NCBI GenBank assembly: GCA_903864555.1
Contig: CAIPGJ010000139.1
Coordinates: 1-5,613, forward strand
Origin: an uncultured Pseudomonadota bacterium
GTDB taxonomy: Bacteria; Pseudomonadota; Gammaproteobacteria; Burkholderiales; SG8-39
Direction of reading: 5' to 3'
DNA: 5,613 bases
Shown here: one piece after another, positions 1 to 5,613 of the stretch
Numbering within the stretch: the first letter of the stretch is position 1
Layout of the letters: the number at the start of each line of letters is the position of its first letter
Position numbers and translations under genes: made by a program
Notes under the pieces: model-generated
What the model saw: only the letters and a program-made list of their open reading frames with translations
Databases searched by the model: none
What the model was told of the DNA's origin: nothing

Positions 1-1
1 C

Positions 2-694
2 TACCTGAAGTCATTGCGCCTGCAGAAGCTGCTCTCCACCTACGGCATGACCGAGAACACCATCTCCACCACCTTCAACCACTGGGACGACCCGGTCGAG
101 CTGTGTTGCCTCAACAAGGCGCCGCGCCTGGGCGTGTGCGAAGTGAAGATCGTCGACACCGCCACCCTCGGGACCCTCGGCCCCGAGCAGGACGGCGAAA
201 TCTGGTGCCGCGGTGAGACGGTGATGCTGGGCTACTACCGCAACCCGGAAGCGACGAAGGAAACCATCACCGCGGACGGCTGGCTGCGCACCGGCGACAT
301 CGGCCGCTTCGACCACAAGGGCTACCTCTCCATCACCGGGCGGCTGAAGGACATGTTCAAGACCGGCGGCACCAATGCCTACCCGGTGGAGATCGAGCAG
401 CACCTGGCCCGCCACGGTGCCATCGCGCAATCGGTGGTGGTGGGCGTGCCCGACGAGCGCCTGGACGAAGTGGGCTTTGCCTTCATCCAGCTGCACGAGA
501 ACGCGCAACTGAGCGCCGCCGACGTGGTGGCCCATTGCCGCGGCCAGATCGCCGACTACAAGGTGCCCCACTACGTGCGCTTCTTCGAGGATTTCCCGCG
601 CACCTCCACCGGCAAGATCATGCGCGCCGAACTGGCCAAGCTGGCACGCGAGGCAGTCACCGGCGGGCAGATCAGCAAGGTCGGGCGCGGCTGA
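2..694 (+). CDS. Acyl-CoA synthetase / AMP-dependent ligase, C-terminal part (5' end outside window)
   Basis: This is the 3' part of an ANL-superfamily adenylating enzyme, which activates a carboxylic acid with ATP to an acyl-adenylate and then transfers the acyl group to CoA. The frame is open from the window edge, and 230 residues are visible. In order: the A5 motif YGMTEN (residues 14-19 of the visible part); GEIWCRGETVMLGYY (65-79); the hinge-side TGD (97-99), whose Asp normally binds the ribose hydroxyls of ATP; GRLKDMFKTGG (113-123); NAYPVEIE (125-132); and TSTGKIMR (201-208), with the conserved catalytic Lys at 205. Family members are usually 500-560 residues, so a little over half is missing upstream. 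The internal TTG at position 14 is not a plausible start because the frame continues upstream with homologous-looking sequence. Substrate cannot be assigned because most of the acyl-binding pocket is outside the window; a medium- or long-chain fatty acid or an aromatic acid are all possible. The GGTNAYP variant of the more usual GGENIYP is noted. A REP-like repeat cluster follows the stop codon. Confidence 0.93.
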   Translation, partial: YLKSLRLQKLLSTYGMTENTISTTFNHWDDPVELCCLNKAPRLGVCEVKIVDTATLGTLGPEQDGEIWCRGETVMLGYYRNPEATKETITADGWLRTGDIGRFDHKGYLSITGRLKDMFKTGGTNAYPVEIEQHLARHGAIAQSVVVGVPDERLDEVGFAFIQLHENAQLSAADVVAHCRGQIADYKVPHYVRFFEDFPRTSTGKIMRAELAKLAREAVTGGQISKVGRG

Positions 695-709
695 CGGTCT
701 GCGGTCACT

Positions 710-885
710 GGTTCTTCCGGAATTTTCGGAGATTCAGGCTGCAGGGCGGTTTCTGGCCTTGTCAAAGGGTCTTCGCCGATTTCCGGGGAGACATGGCTGC
801 GGCGCGGTTGACACCCTTGTCAAAGGTTCTTCGTCAATTTCCGGGGACAGCCAGGTTTACCTCCTTGTCAAAGGGGGTTAACACC
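710..885 (+). repeat. REP-like repeat cluster 1 (two good units, one degenerate unit, one terminal palindrome)
   Basis: A tandem group of short repeats lies just after the acyl-CoA ligase. The core CCTTGTCAAAGG occurs at 757-768, 815-826 and 863-874, all in the same orientation. In the first two units the core is followed by KTCTTC, then a YCRATTT-like stretch and CCGGGGA; over the 33 bases 757-789 and 815-847 they differ at only 3 positions. A degenerate unit lacking the core starts at 710 (GGTTCTTC, then AATTT and CGGAGA; 18 of 23 bases match 825-847). The TCTTC element recurs at 713, 770 and 828, a period of 57-58 bp. The core is an imperfect inverted repeat with CCTT/AAGG arms around GTCA. 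No open reading frame or transposase is associated. The location after a stop codon and the short palindromic core resemble REP/BIME-type intergenic repeats; the function is unknown. Confidence 0.8.
854..885. repeat. Terminal palindrome of repeat cluster 1
   Basis: This last member of the cluster is nearly symmetrical. Its left arm GGTTTACCTCCTT (854-866) and right arm AAGGGGGTTAACACC (871-885) are complementary except for two extra bases and one mismatch, with GTCA between them. Its left flank matches the flank of the plus-oriented copy at 3144-3150, and its right flank GGTTAACACC matches the flank at 3348-3357. It therefore looks like a fusion of two opposed repeat ends. No T-run follows, so it is not a canonical intrinsic terminator, though it could stabilise a 3' end. 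Confidence 0.65.
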
Positions 886-900
886 CGCAGCCTTCACGGG

Positions 901-975
901 ACATATCAATAATGATCAATTTACGGAGCATGACTCCGTCTTAATTGGATCAATTGAATGATTGTGATCACAACA
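901..975. other. AT-rich palindromic island in the non-coding gap
   Basis: About 75 bases are strikingly AT-rich inside a GC-rich window and hold several small symmetrical elements. These are TGATCA (913-918); a hairpin with 6-bp arms ACGGAG (923-928) and CTCCGT (934-939) around CATGA; AATTG-GAT-CAATT (943-955); and the perfect 12-bp palindrome TTGTGATCACAA (962-973). GATCAATT is directly repeated at 914-921 and 948-955. The hairpin has only a weakly T-rich tail (CTTAATT) on the plus side, so a terminator role for the upstream ligase gene is possible but not clear. The TTGTGATCACAA box could be a protein-binding operator; it lacks the spacing of a CRP (TGTGA-N6-TCACA) or FNR (TTGAT-N4-ATCAA) site. 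No gene is visible in it. Confidence 0.5.
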
Positions 976-978
976 ACC

Positions 979-1137
979 CTACCAAGCCATCGCGTCGGCC
1001 ACCTTGCCTAGCAGCCGCAGGGCTGCGGCAATGTCGCAAAAGGAACCGAACAGCAGGTCGTGCTGTGACTTCTTGTGCGCCGGTTGCCCCTGCAGGGTCA
1101 ACAGGGTGCGCTCCCATTCCTCGAGCTCGCCCTGCAT
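979..1137 (-). CDS. Small unrecognised reading frame, possibly a gene remnant
   Basis: A minus-strand frame ends with TAG at 979-981. From the ATG at 1135-1137 it encodes 52 residues beginning MQGELEEWERTLLTLQGQ and ending LLGKVADAMAW. An in-frame GTG at 1204-1206 would give 75 residues. Most codons end in G or C, as in the neighbouring genes, and the residues form two amphipathic helix-like stretches (about 1-17 and 29-52), so it looks like translated sequence rather than noise. Neither start has a convincing Shine-Dalgarno sequence. The frame stays open to 1848, but beyond about 1250 it is only the antisense of the DUF2062 gene. I do not recognise the family. It could be a genuine small protein, or the 3' end of a gene whose 5' part was lost. 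It converges with the ligase gene across the AT-rich island and lies divergent to the DUF2062 gene. Confidence 0.4.
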   Translation of the reverse strand: MQGELEEWERTLLTLQGQPAHKKSQHDLLFGSFCDIAAALRLLGKVADAMAW

Positions 1138-1211
1138 GTTGTCGGGCAGGCCGGGGAATGATCCATTTGGACCAGGGTCCGGCCACGCGCCAGAGACCGC
1201 AGGCACTGTGC

Positions 1212-1238
1212 TTGTGCGCGCGCGCCGCCGGTTAGAAT
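1212..1238 (+). promoter_or_regulatory. Candidate promoter for the DUF2062 gene
   Basis: TAGAAT at 1233-1238 differs from the sigma-70 -10 consensus TATAAT at one position. TTGTGC at 1212-1217 is a weak -35 candidate, but the spacer is only 15 bp. A start site about 7 bp after the -10 box would fall near 1245, just before the ATG at 1252. That would leave a very short leader and would exclude the alternative ATG at 1237, which overlaps the -10 box. This is a motif reading only. Confidence 0.3.
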
Positions 1239-1251
1239 GCAGCCCAGCATC

Positions 1252-1800
1252 ATGCCGCGCCAACTTTTCAGAAAATACCTTCCGTCCCGCGAAAGCGTGA
1301 GGTCCAACCGTTTCATCGGCCGTCTGGGCCCGTGGATGCAGCATCCCAACCTGTGGAGCCTCAATCGGCATTCGGTCGCCGGGGGCGTCGCCGTAGGGCT
1401 GTTCTCCGGCCTGGTGCCCGGCCCGCTGCAGATGCTGTGTGCGGCGCTCCTGGCCATTCCCCTGAAGGTCAACCTGCCGATTGCGCTGGCGCTGACCCTG
1501 TACACCAATCCGGTCACCATCGGCCCGCTCTACTTCATCGCCTATCAGATCGGCAAGCTGGTGGTCCCCGGCGATGGCAGCATCAGCGCCGCGCCCATCT
1601 TCGACTGGCTGCACTTCGGCGTTTGGGTGGATGAATTCCTGCTGTGGATGCTGTCCATGGGCAAGCCCCTGATGGTTGGCCTGGTGGTGATGGCACTGGG
1701 GCTGGCCTGCCTGGGCTATGTGGCCGTGCAGGTCGCCTGGCGCATCCACGTGGTGCACGCCTGGCGCCGCCGCTGCGAGGCGCGGCGCGAGTCGGCCTGA
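1252..1800 (+). CDS. DUF2062 family inner-membrane protein
   Basis: This is a 182-residue membrane protein of the DUF2062 family, found widely in proteobacteria without an established biochemical role. The N-terminus is basic (MPRQLFRKYLPSRESVR). The family core follows: HPNLWSLNRHSVAGGVAVGL (31-50), FSGLVPGPLQML (51-62) and a second conserved helix pair, NLPIALALTLYTNPVTIGPL (74-93). Hydrophobic segments at about 43-70, 76-103 and 140-165 suggest three or four membrane spans. The C-terminus is Arg-rich (WRRRCEARRESA) and probably cytoplasmic. I prefer the ATG at 1252 because MPR-x-hydrophobic-x-K-YLP is, from memory, the usual beginning of this family; an in-frame ATG at 1237 would add five residues (MQPSI). 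Neither start has a clear ribosome-binding site. The MFS gene begins 62 bp after the stop in the same direction, so the two may be co-transcribed. Confidence 0.88.
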   Translation: MPRQLFRKYLPSRESVRSNRFIGRLGPWMQHPNLWSLNRHSVAGGVAVGLFSGLVPGPLQMLCAALLAIPLKVNLPIALALTLYTNPVTIGPLYFIAYQIGKLVVPGDGSISAAPIFDWLHFGVWVDEFLLWMLSMGKPLMVGLVVMALGLACLGYVAVQVAWRIHVVHAWRRRCEARRESA

Positions 1801-1862
1801 GTCTGCTGCGATGACCAGGATCCCTGCGCGGGTGCGTCGCCCCGCCACCCCATCACCCTGAC

Positions 1863-3110
1863 ATGACCGTTCTGCAACGGGTCTGGCTGGTGCGCGGCCT
1901 GCGCGGCTTCGGCGATGGCTGCATCAGTCTGGTGCTGCCCTTCTACCTCATCTCGCTCGGCCTCAGCCCCTGGCAGGTCGGTGTCATCGCCGCAGCCACC
2001 ATGCTCGGCTCGGGCGTCCTGTCCCTGGGGGTGGCCTTCAGCGAACACCGCCATGGCACGCGCGGCCTGCTGCTGTTTGCGGCGCTGCTGATGGCGGCCA
2101 CTGGCGTGGGCTTTCATGCCTTCAGCGATTTCTGGCCGCTTTTCGTCGTCGCCTTCGTCGGCACCATCAACCCTTCCAATGGCGACGTGTCGCTGTTCCT
2201 GCCGCTGGAGCACGCCACCATCGCCAGCGCCACGCAGCCGCACGAACGTGCCCACGCCTTCGCGCGCTACAGCCTGGTGGCGGCCGTGTGTGCCGCCGTG
2301 GGCGCCCTGTCCGCTGGCGCGCCGCAATGGCTGGCTGACCATGCCGGGCTGGACATGGCCCTGTCGTTGAAAGCGGTCTTTCTCGTCTACGGCCTGCTCG
2401 GCGTGGTGAGCTTCTTCATCTACCGCGGCCTGCCGCGGCCCACGGCATCACTGACGCTGCAGCAGCGTCGCGGCCCGCCGCTGAAGGAATCGCGCGGCAT
2501 CGTGCTGCGGCTGACTGCGTTGTTTTCGCTCGACTCTTTCTCCTCGGGCTTCACCGTGCAATCGCTGATGGTGCTGTGGCTGTATCAGCGTTTCGAGCTG
2601 CCCATCACCACGGCCGGCACCATTTTCTTCTGCACCAGCCTGATCTCGGCACTGTCCTTTCCGGCTGCCGCTGCCCTCACCCACCGCATCGGCGCCATCC
2701 GCACCATGGTCTTCAGCCAGGTGCCCTCCATCCTGATGCTGCTGCTCATCCCCTTCATGCCCAGCCTGGCCTGGGTGGTCGGATTGATGCTGCTGCGCTC
2801 GCTCATCGTCAGCATGGACGTGCCGGCCCGCTCCGCCTTTGTCATGAATGCCGTGACCGAACACGAGCGCACTGCGGCAGCCAGCTTCACCACCGTGCCA
2901 AAAAGCCTGGCCGGCGGCATCAGCCCCTCCATCGCCGGCTGGATATTGACCCTCTCCAGCTTCGGCTGGCAGATCGTGGCCTCGGGCGTGATCAAGCTGA
3001 TCTACATCAGCCTGCTGTACCGGATGTTCCGCAACGTCGAAGCGGAGCAGGCGAAGAAGGCGCGGGATGAAGCGTGTGCCGGAGGTGGGACGATCAGCGG
3101 GGGACAGTGA
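1863..3110 (+). CDS. Major facilitator superfamily (MFS) transporter, substrate unknown
   Basis: This 415-residue inner-membrane secondary transporter has about twelve hydrophobic segments in two halves separated by a basic cytoplasmic loop (about 188-212, rich in Arg, Pro and Lys). The halves show the expected internal duplication. GFGDGCISLVLPFYLISLGL (15-34) corresponds to SLDSFSSGFTVQSLMVLWLY (222-241), and the loop 2-3 motif-A region survives as EHRHGTRG (61-68) and THRIGAIR (273-280). A GDV-SLFLPLEHATI block with HER (107-129) in the N-half mirrors SMDVPARSAFVMNAV with HER (317-336) in the C-half. Length is normal for MFS proteins (400-450). The C-terminus is a hydrophilic, Glu/Lys-rich tail ending in a Gly-rich stretch. 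The start at 1863 is the first ATG of the hydrophobic frame, but no good Shine-Dalgarno precedes it (CATCACCCTGAC). Export of a drug or metabolite is typical for such proteins, but no substrate motif supports a specific call. Confidence 0.92.
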   Translation: MTVLQRVWLVRGLRGFGDGCISLVLPFYLISLGLSPWQVGVIAAATMLGSGVLSLGVAFSEHRHGTRGLLLFAALLMAATGVGFHAFSDFWPLFVVAFVGTINPSNGDVSLFLPLEHATIASATQPHERAHAFARYSLVAAVCAAVGALSAGAPQWLADHAGLDMALSLKAVFLVYGLLGVVSFFIYRGLPRPTASLTLQQRRGPPLKESRGIVLRLTALFSLDSFSSGFTVQSLMVLWLYQRFELPITTAGTIFFCTSLISALSFPAAAALTHRIGAIRTMVFSQVPSILMLLLIPFMPSLAWVVGLMLLRSLIVSMDVPARSAFVMNAVTEHERTAAASFTTVPKSLAGGISPSIAGWILTLSSFGWQIVASGVIKLIYISLLYRMFRNVEAEQAKKARDEACAGGGTISGGQ

Positions 3111-3149
3111 GGCCGGGCAGTGCCGCGAGCCAGGCCGGCCGAAGGTTTA

Positions 3150-3167
3150 CCCCCTTGTCAAAGGGGG
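3150..3167 (+). repeat. REP-like core, 18-bp hairpin, plus orientation
   Basis: CCCCCTTGTCAAAGGGGG forms 7-bp arms around GTCA. It begins 39 bases after the MFS stop codon. It is followed by a second hairpin (3172-3192) and then GGGGGG, which could pair alternatively with the first CCCCC. No U-tract follows, so it is not a standard terminator. Confidence 0.75.
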
Positions 3168-3171
3168 CCGA

Positions 3172-3192
3172 CTCGTGAGCGCAGCGAACGAG
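3172..3192 (+). repeat. Variable hairpin of the left long unit
   Basis: CTCGT (3172-3176) pairs with ACGAG (3188-3192). GA opposite GA (3177-3178, 3186-3187) could form sheared pairs, then GC pairs with GC around a GCA loop (3181-3183). The equivalent site in the right unit (3314-3328, read on the minus strand) is CTGGCC-GCA-GGCCAG: same loop, different but self-complementary stem. Confidence 0.6.
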
Positions 3193-3332
3193 CGGGGGGA
3201 TTTTCAACCGCCGTGCCAATCTCTCCACACAGCCAGACCTGCCTGCCATGCATCAAGACTGCAGGCAATATCTGACCAAGTCTGGCATCCGCCCGTTGGC
3301 CAAAATCCCCCCGCTGGCCTGCGGCCAGTCGG

Positions 3333-3350
3333 CCCCCTTTGACAAGGGGG
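3333..3350 (-). repeat. REP-like core, 18-bp hairpin, minus orientation
   Basis: Read on the minus strand this is the same CCCCCTTGTCAAAGGGGG as at 3150-3167. On the plus strand it is followed by GTTAACACC, the same flank as at 877-885 in cluster 1. It is the right half of the long inverted repeat. Confidence 0.75.
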
Positions 3351-3379
3351 TTAACACCAAAAGTCCTGCAGCGCCTGCT

Positions 3380-3420
3380 TTCCCGCAAATCGGTGAAGAA
3401 CCTTTGACAAGGGGGTTTAC
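3380..3420 (-). repeat. REP-like unit of the cluster-1 type, minus orientation, just after lolD
   Basis: On the minus strand this reads GTAAACCCCCTTGTCAAAGG followed by TTCTTC, ACCGATTT and GCGGGAA. Over 33 bases (3412 down to 3380) it differs from the unit at 757-789 at 4 positions. It begins 16 bases beyond the lolD stop codon, and a long-type unit follows 65 bp further on in the same orientation. The pattern of short unit then long unit after a gene end resembles cluster 1, where short units end in a palindromic unit. Confidence 0.75.
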
Positions 3421-3436
3421 GACGCTGCGGCAAGCC

Positions 3437-4166
<730 letters not shown>

Positions 4167-4174
<8 letters not shown>

Positions 4175-5441
4175 GGCGCAAGGCCTCCGCCGGGTTGATG
4201 CGCGAGGCGCTCCAGCTCGGATAGATCGTGGCGAGGATGCTCATCACGAAGGCGGTGACGCCGATGGTGAACACGTCGGCCAGGCGCGTGTCGGAGGGCA
4301 GGTAGTCGATGAAGTAGATGCCCTTGGGGATGAGCTGCAGGCCGAAGAAGCTGTAGACCGTGTCGACATTCAGCGCGAGCAGCGTGCCGCCCACCACCCC
4401 GATAGCACTGCCGAGCACGCCCACCAGGGCGCCCTGCAGCATGAAGATGAGCATGATGGAACGCGGGCTGGCACCCAGGGTGCGCAGGATGGCAATGTCG
4501 GCGCGCTTCTCGGTCACCGTCATCACCAGCGAGGACACCAGGTTGAAGGCGGCCACCGCGATGATCAGCGTGAGGATGATGAACATCATGCGCTTTTCCA
4601 CCTGCACCGCGGCAAACCAGTTGCGGTTGATCTGGCCCCAGTCACGCGCGGCCAGGTTGGGTGGCAGCGTGGCCAGCAACTGGCGCGCCACCAGCGGCGC
4701 ATCCAGCGGATCGTCGGTCTTCAGGCGCAGACCCTGCGTGCCGGCATTGCGGAACACGCGCGCCGCATCCTCCCAGTTCACCAGCGCCAGCGCCGAGTCG
4801 TATTCGAAATGGCCGGACTCGAAAATCGCGCTGAGGGTGAACTGGCGCATGCGCGGCACCACCCCGGCCGGGGTGACATTGCCCTGCGGCGAGATCAGCA
4901 CCACGCGATCGCCCACCTGCAGGCGCAGCCCGCGTGCCAGGTCCACACCCAGTGCGATGTTGTAGGACTCCGGCGTCAGGGTATCCAGGCTGCCCGCGCG
5001 CATCTTCTGCCCGAGGTCGGCCACGCCCGCCTCGGCAGCCGGCACGATGCCGCGCACCAGCGTGCCGCGCACGGATTCGCCGCTGCTCAGCATGCCCTGC
5101 GAGATGACATAAGGCGCGCCGGCCAGCACCCGCGGGTGCTGCTTGACCTGCTGCAGCACCGCGCCCCAGTCCACCGGCTTGTCGAGGCTGTTGATCTCCG
5201 GTGGCGCGATGACTTCGATGTGCGAGACCACCGACAGCATGCGGTCGCGCACCTCCTTCTGGAAACCGTTCATCACCGACAGCACCACGATCAGCGCGGC
5301 AACGCCCAGGGCGATGCCCGCCATGGAGGCAAAGGAGATGAAGGACACGAAGGGATTGCGGTTCTGGTGGGTCTTGCGCGCGCGCGTGTAGCGCAGCGCC
5401 ACCAGCACCTCAAAGGGGCGGGAACGGGGTTGCTTGCTCAC
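4167..5441 (-). CDS. lolC: LolC/LolE-family lipoprotein-releasing permease (possible single LolF-type subunit)
   Basis: This 424-residue inner-membrane permease is the partner of LolD. The architecture is typical: TM1 (about 32-56, ending in LSVMNGF), a large periplasmic MacB-like domain (about 58-283), then three C-terminal helices (about 285-307, 329-353, 387-407). The FtsX-family cytoplasmic coupling segment [15 protein letters not shown] is at 311-325, and the ending [14 protein letters not shown] is typical. The periplasmic segment [19 protein letters not shown] (183-201) resembles the LolC Hook region that binds LolA in E. coli; this alignment is from memory. I chose the GTG at 5439-5441 because [20 protein letters not shown] gives a normal short N-terminus and a GAGAGG sequence lies 11 bases upstream. 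The frame stays open to 5606, but those 55 extra residues are not family-like. Only one permease gene adjoins lolD here, unlike the lolCDE order of enterobacteria. Confidence 0.94.
4184..4188 (-). promoter_or_regulatory. Ribosome-binding site of lolD
   Basis: GGAGG on the minus strand lies 9 bases before the ATG at 4172-4174, inside the last codons of lolC. It supports the chosen start and the coupled translation of the two genes. Confidence 0.75.
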
Positions 5442-5613
5442 GGCCGTTTCTGCCTCTCCCCAGAGCCAGTGGGAACAAAGCGGAAAAACCCGGGGAAACA
5501 ATCGATTGGACAGGGGATTTGCGACACCGGCGGAGTGTGCCACAGGCAAGGAACAGGGGCCAGCAGCACGGGCATGATGCACTGTGACTACGGCCCGGGC
5601 GGCCAAGGTGCTA
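5442..5613. other. Upstream region of lolC, no convincing gene
   Basis: These 172 bases hold the lolC ribosome-binding region. They are slightly less GC-rich than the genes around 5480-5520. I see no clear sigma-70 pair and no reading frame with family character on either strand. The lolC promoter is probably here or just beyond the window. Confidence 0.45.
5453..5458 (-). promoter_or_regulatory. Probable ribosome-binding site of lolC
   Basis: GAGAGG on the minus strand precedes the GTG at 5439-5441 by 11 bases. The spacing is slightly long, but it is the best purine-rich stretch near any candidate start and supports the 424-residue form. Confidence 0.5.

Larger units (their letters stand above)
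3144..3357. repeat. Long imperfect inverted repeat made of two head-to-head REP-like units
   Basis: Two copies of a longer form of the repeat lie in opposite orientation between the convergent MFS and lolD genes. The left copy (3144-3204) and the right copy (read from 3357 to 3302) share 25 identical bases (3149-3173 against 3351-3327), including CCCCCTTGTCAAAGGGGG. They also share 14 identical bases, AGCGGGGGGATTTT (3191-3204 against 3315-3302). The piece between these blocks differs in sequence but forms a hairpin in both. Inside the pair, GCCAGAC (3232-3238) with GTCTGGC (3280-3286), and GCCTGC (3241-3246) with GCAGGC (3261-3266), continue the symmetry toward an ATGCAT centre (3248-3253). 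No reading frame with coding character or transposase is present. A MITE-like or BIME-like element, or a structured transcript end for both genes, is possible. Confidence 0.75.

Noticed and set aside
757..885. Possible CRISPR array
   Set aside because: The repeats are only partly conserved, the intervening sequence is itself repeated, spacing is uneven (58 and 48 bp), and no cas gene is present.
1213..1225. Alternating purine-pyrimidine run (TGTGCGCGCGCGC)
   Set aside because: At 13 bases in a GC-rich genome it is not remarkable, and nothing ties it to a function.
979..1848. 289-residue minus-strand open frame
   Set aside because: Beyond about 1250 it is the antisense of the DUF2062 gene and has His/Gln/Gly-rich shadow composition. 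Only the 3' end near 979-1206 looks coding.
3150..3167. Intrinsic terminator after the MFS gene
   Set aside because: The stem is strong, but no U-tract follows on either strand. I annotate it as a repeat only.
3339..3344. TTGACA, a perfect -35 hexamer, inside the repeat core (also 808-813)
   Set aside because: No -10-like hexamer lies at a 16-18 bp spacing in either case. The sequence is explained by the repeat itself.
5442..5606. N-terminal extension of lolC to give 479 residues
   Set aside because: The extra 55 residues are Ala/Pro-rich without family resemblance, and a good start with a ribosome-binding site exists at 5441.
5574..5613. Plus-strand ATG opening a frame to the window edge
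   Set aside because: Only 13 residues are visible, there is no well-placed Shine-Dalgarno sequence, and it is too short to support a gene.

Overview
This 5.6-kb, GC-rich stretch (I estimate roughly 65% GC by eye) reads as chromosomal DNA of a Gram-negative proteobacterium. The Lol lipoprotein-export ABC transporter implies an outer membrane. The pairing of a single LolC-type permease with LolD, and the DUF2062 neighbour, fit a betaproteobacterium best (Rhodocyclales/Burkholderiales-like), but the lineage is an inference.

Layout. (1) Positions 2-694, plus strand: the C-terminal 230 residues of an acyl-CoA synthetase/AMP-ligase whose start lies outside the window. (2) Positions 695-978: a tandem cluster of short REP-like repeats, then an AT-rich island packed with small palindromes. 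(3) Positions 979-1137 (possibly to 1206), minus strand: a short unrecognised reading frame with coding-like codon usage, perhaps a gene remnant. (4) Positions 1252-1800, plus: a DUF2062 membrane protein. (5) Positions 1863-3110, plus: a 12-helix major facilitator transporter. (6) Positions 3111-3436: the gap between convergent genes, filled by more copies of the same repeat family. Two copies are arranged head to head and create an imperfect inverted repeat of about 214 bp. (7) Positions 3437-5441, minus: the lolC-lolD operon with an 8-bp ATGAGTGA overlap. (8) Positions 5442-5613: the upstream region of lolC, with no convincing gene.

Functionally, lolC and lolD form one unit: an ATP-driven extractor that releases mature lipoproteins from the inner membrane to the chaperone LolA. 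No lolE follows lolD, so the permease may act as a homodimer (LolF-type). The DUF2062 protein and the MFS transporter are both inner-membrane proteins and may be co-transcribed; their substrates are unknown. The acyl-CoA ligase appears unrelated to these.

The least ordinary content is non-coding: a repeat family with a CCTTGTCAAAGG core, seen six times plus one degenerate copy, in two clusters at gene 3' ends. Two copies carry different hairpins at the same position, each self-complementary with the same GCA loop. That pattern suggests structure is being maintained. I see no defence system, mobile-element gene, CRISPR array, tRNA or rRNA.
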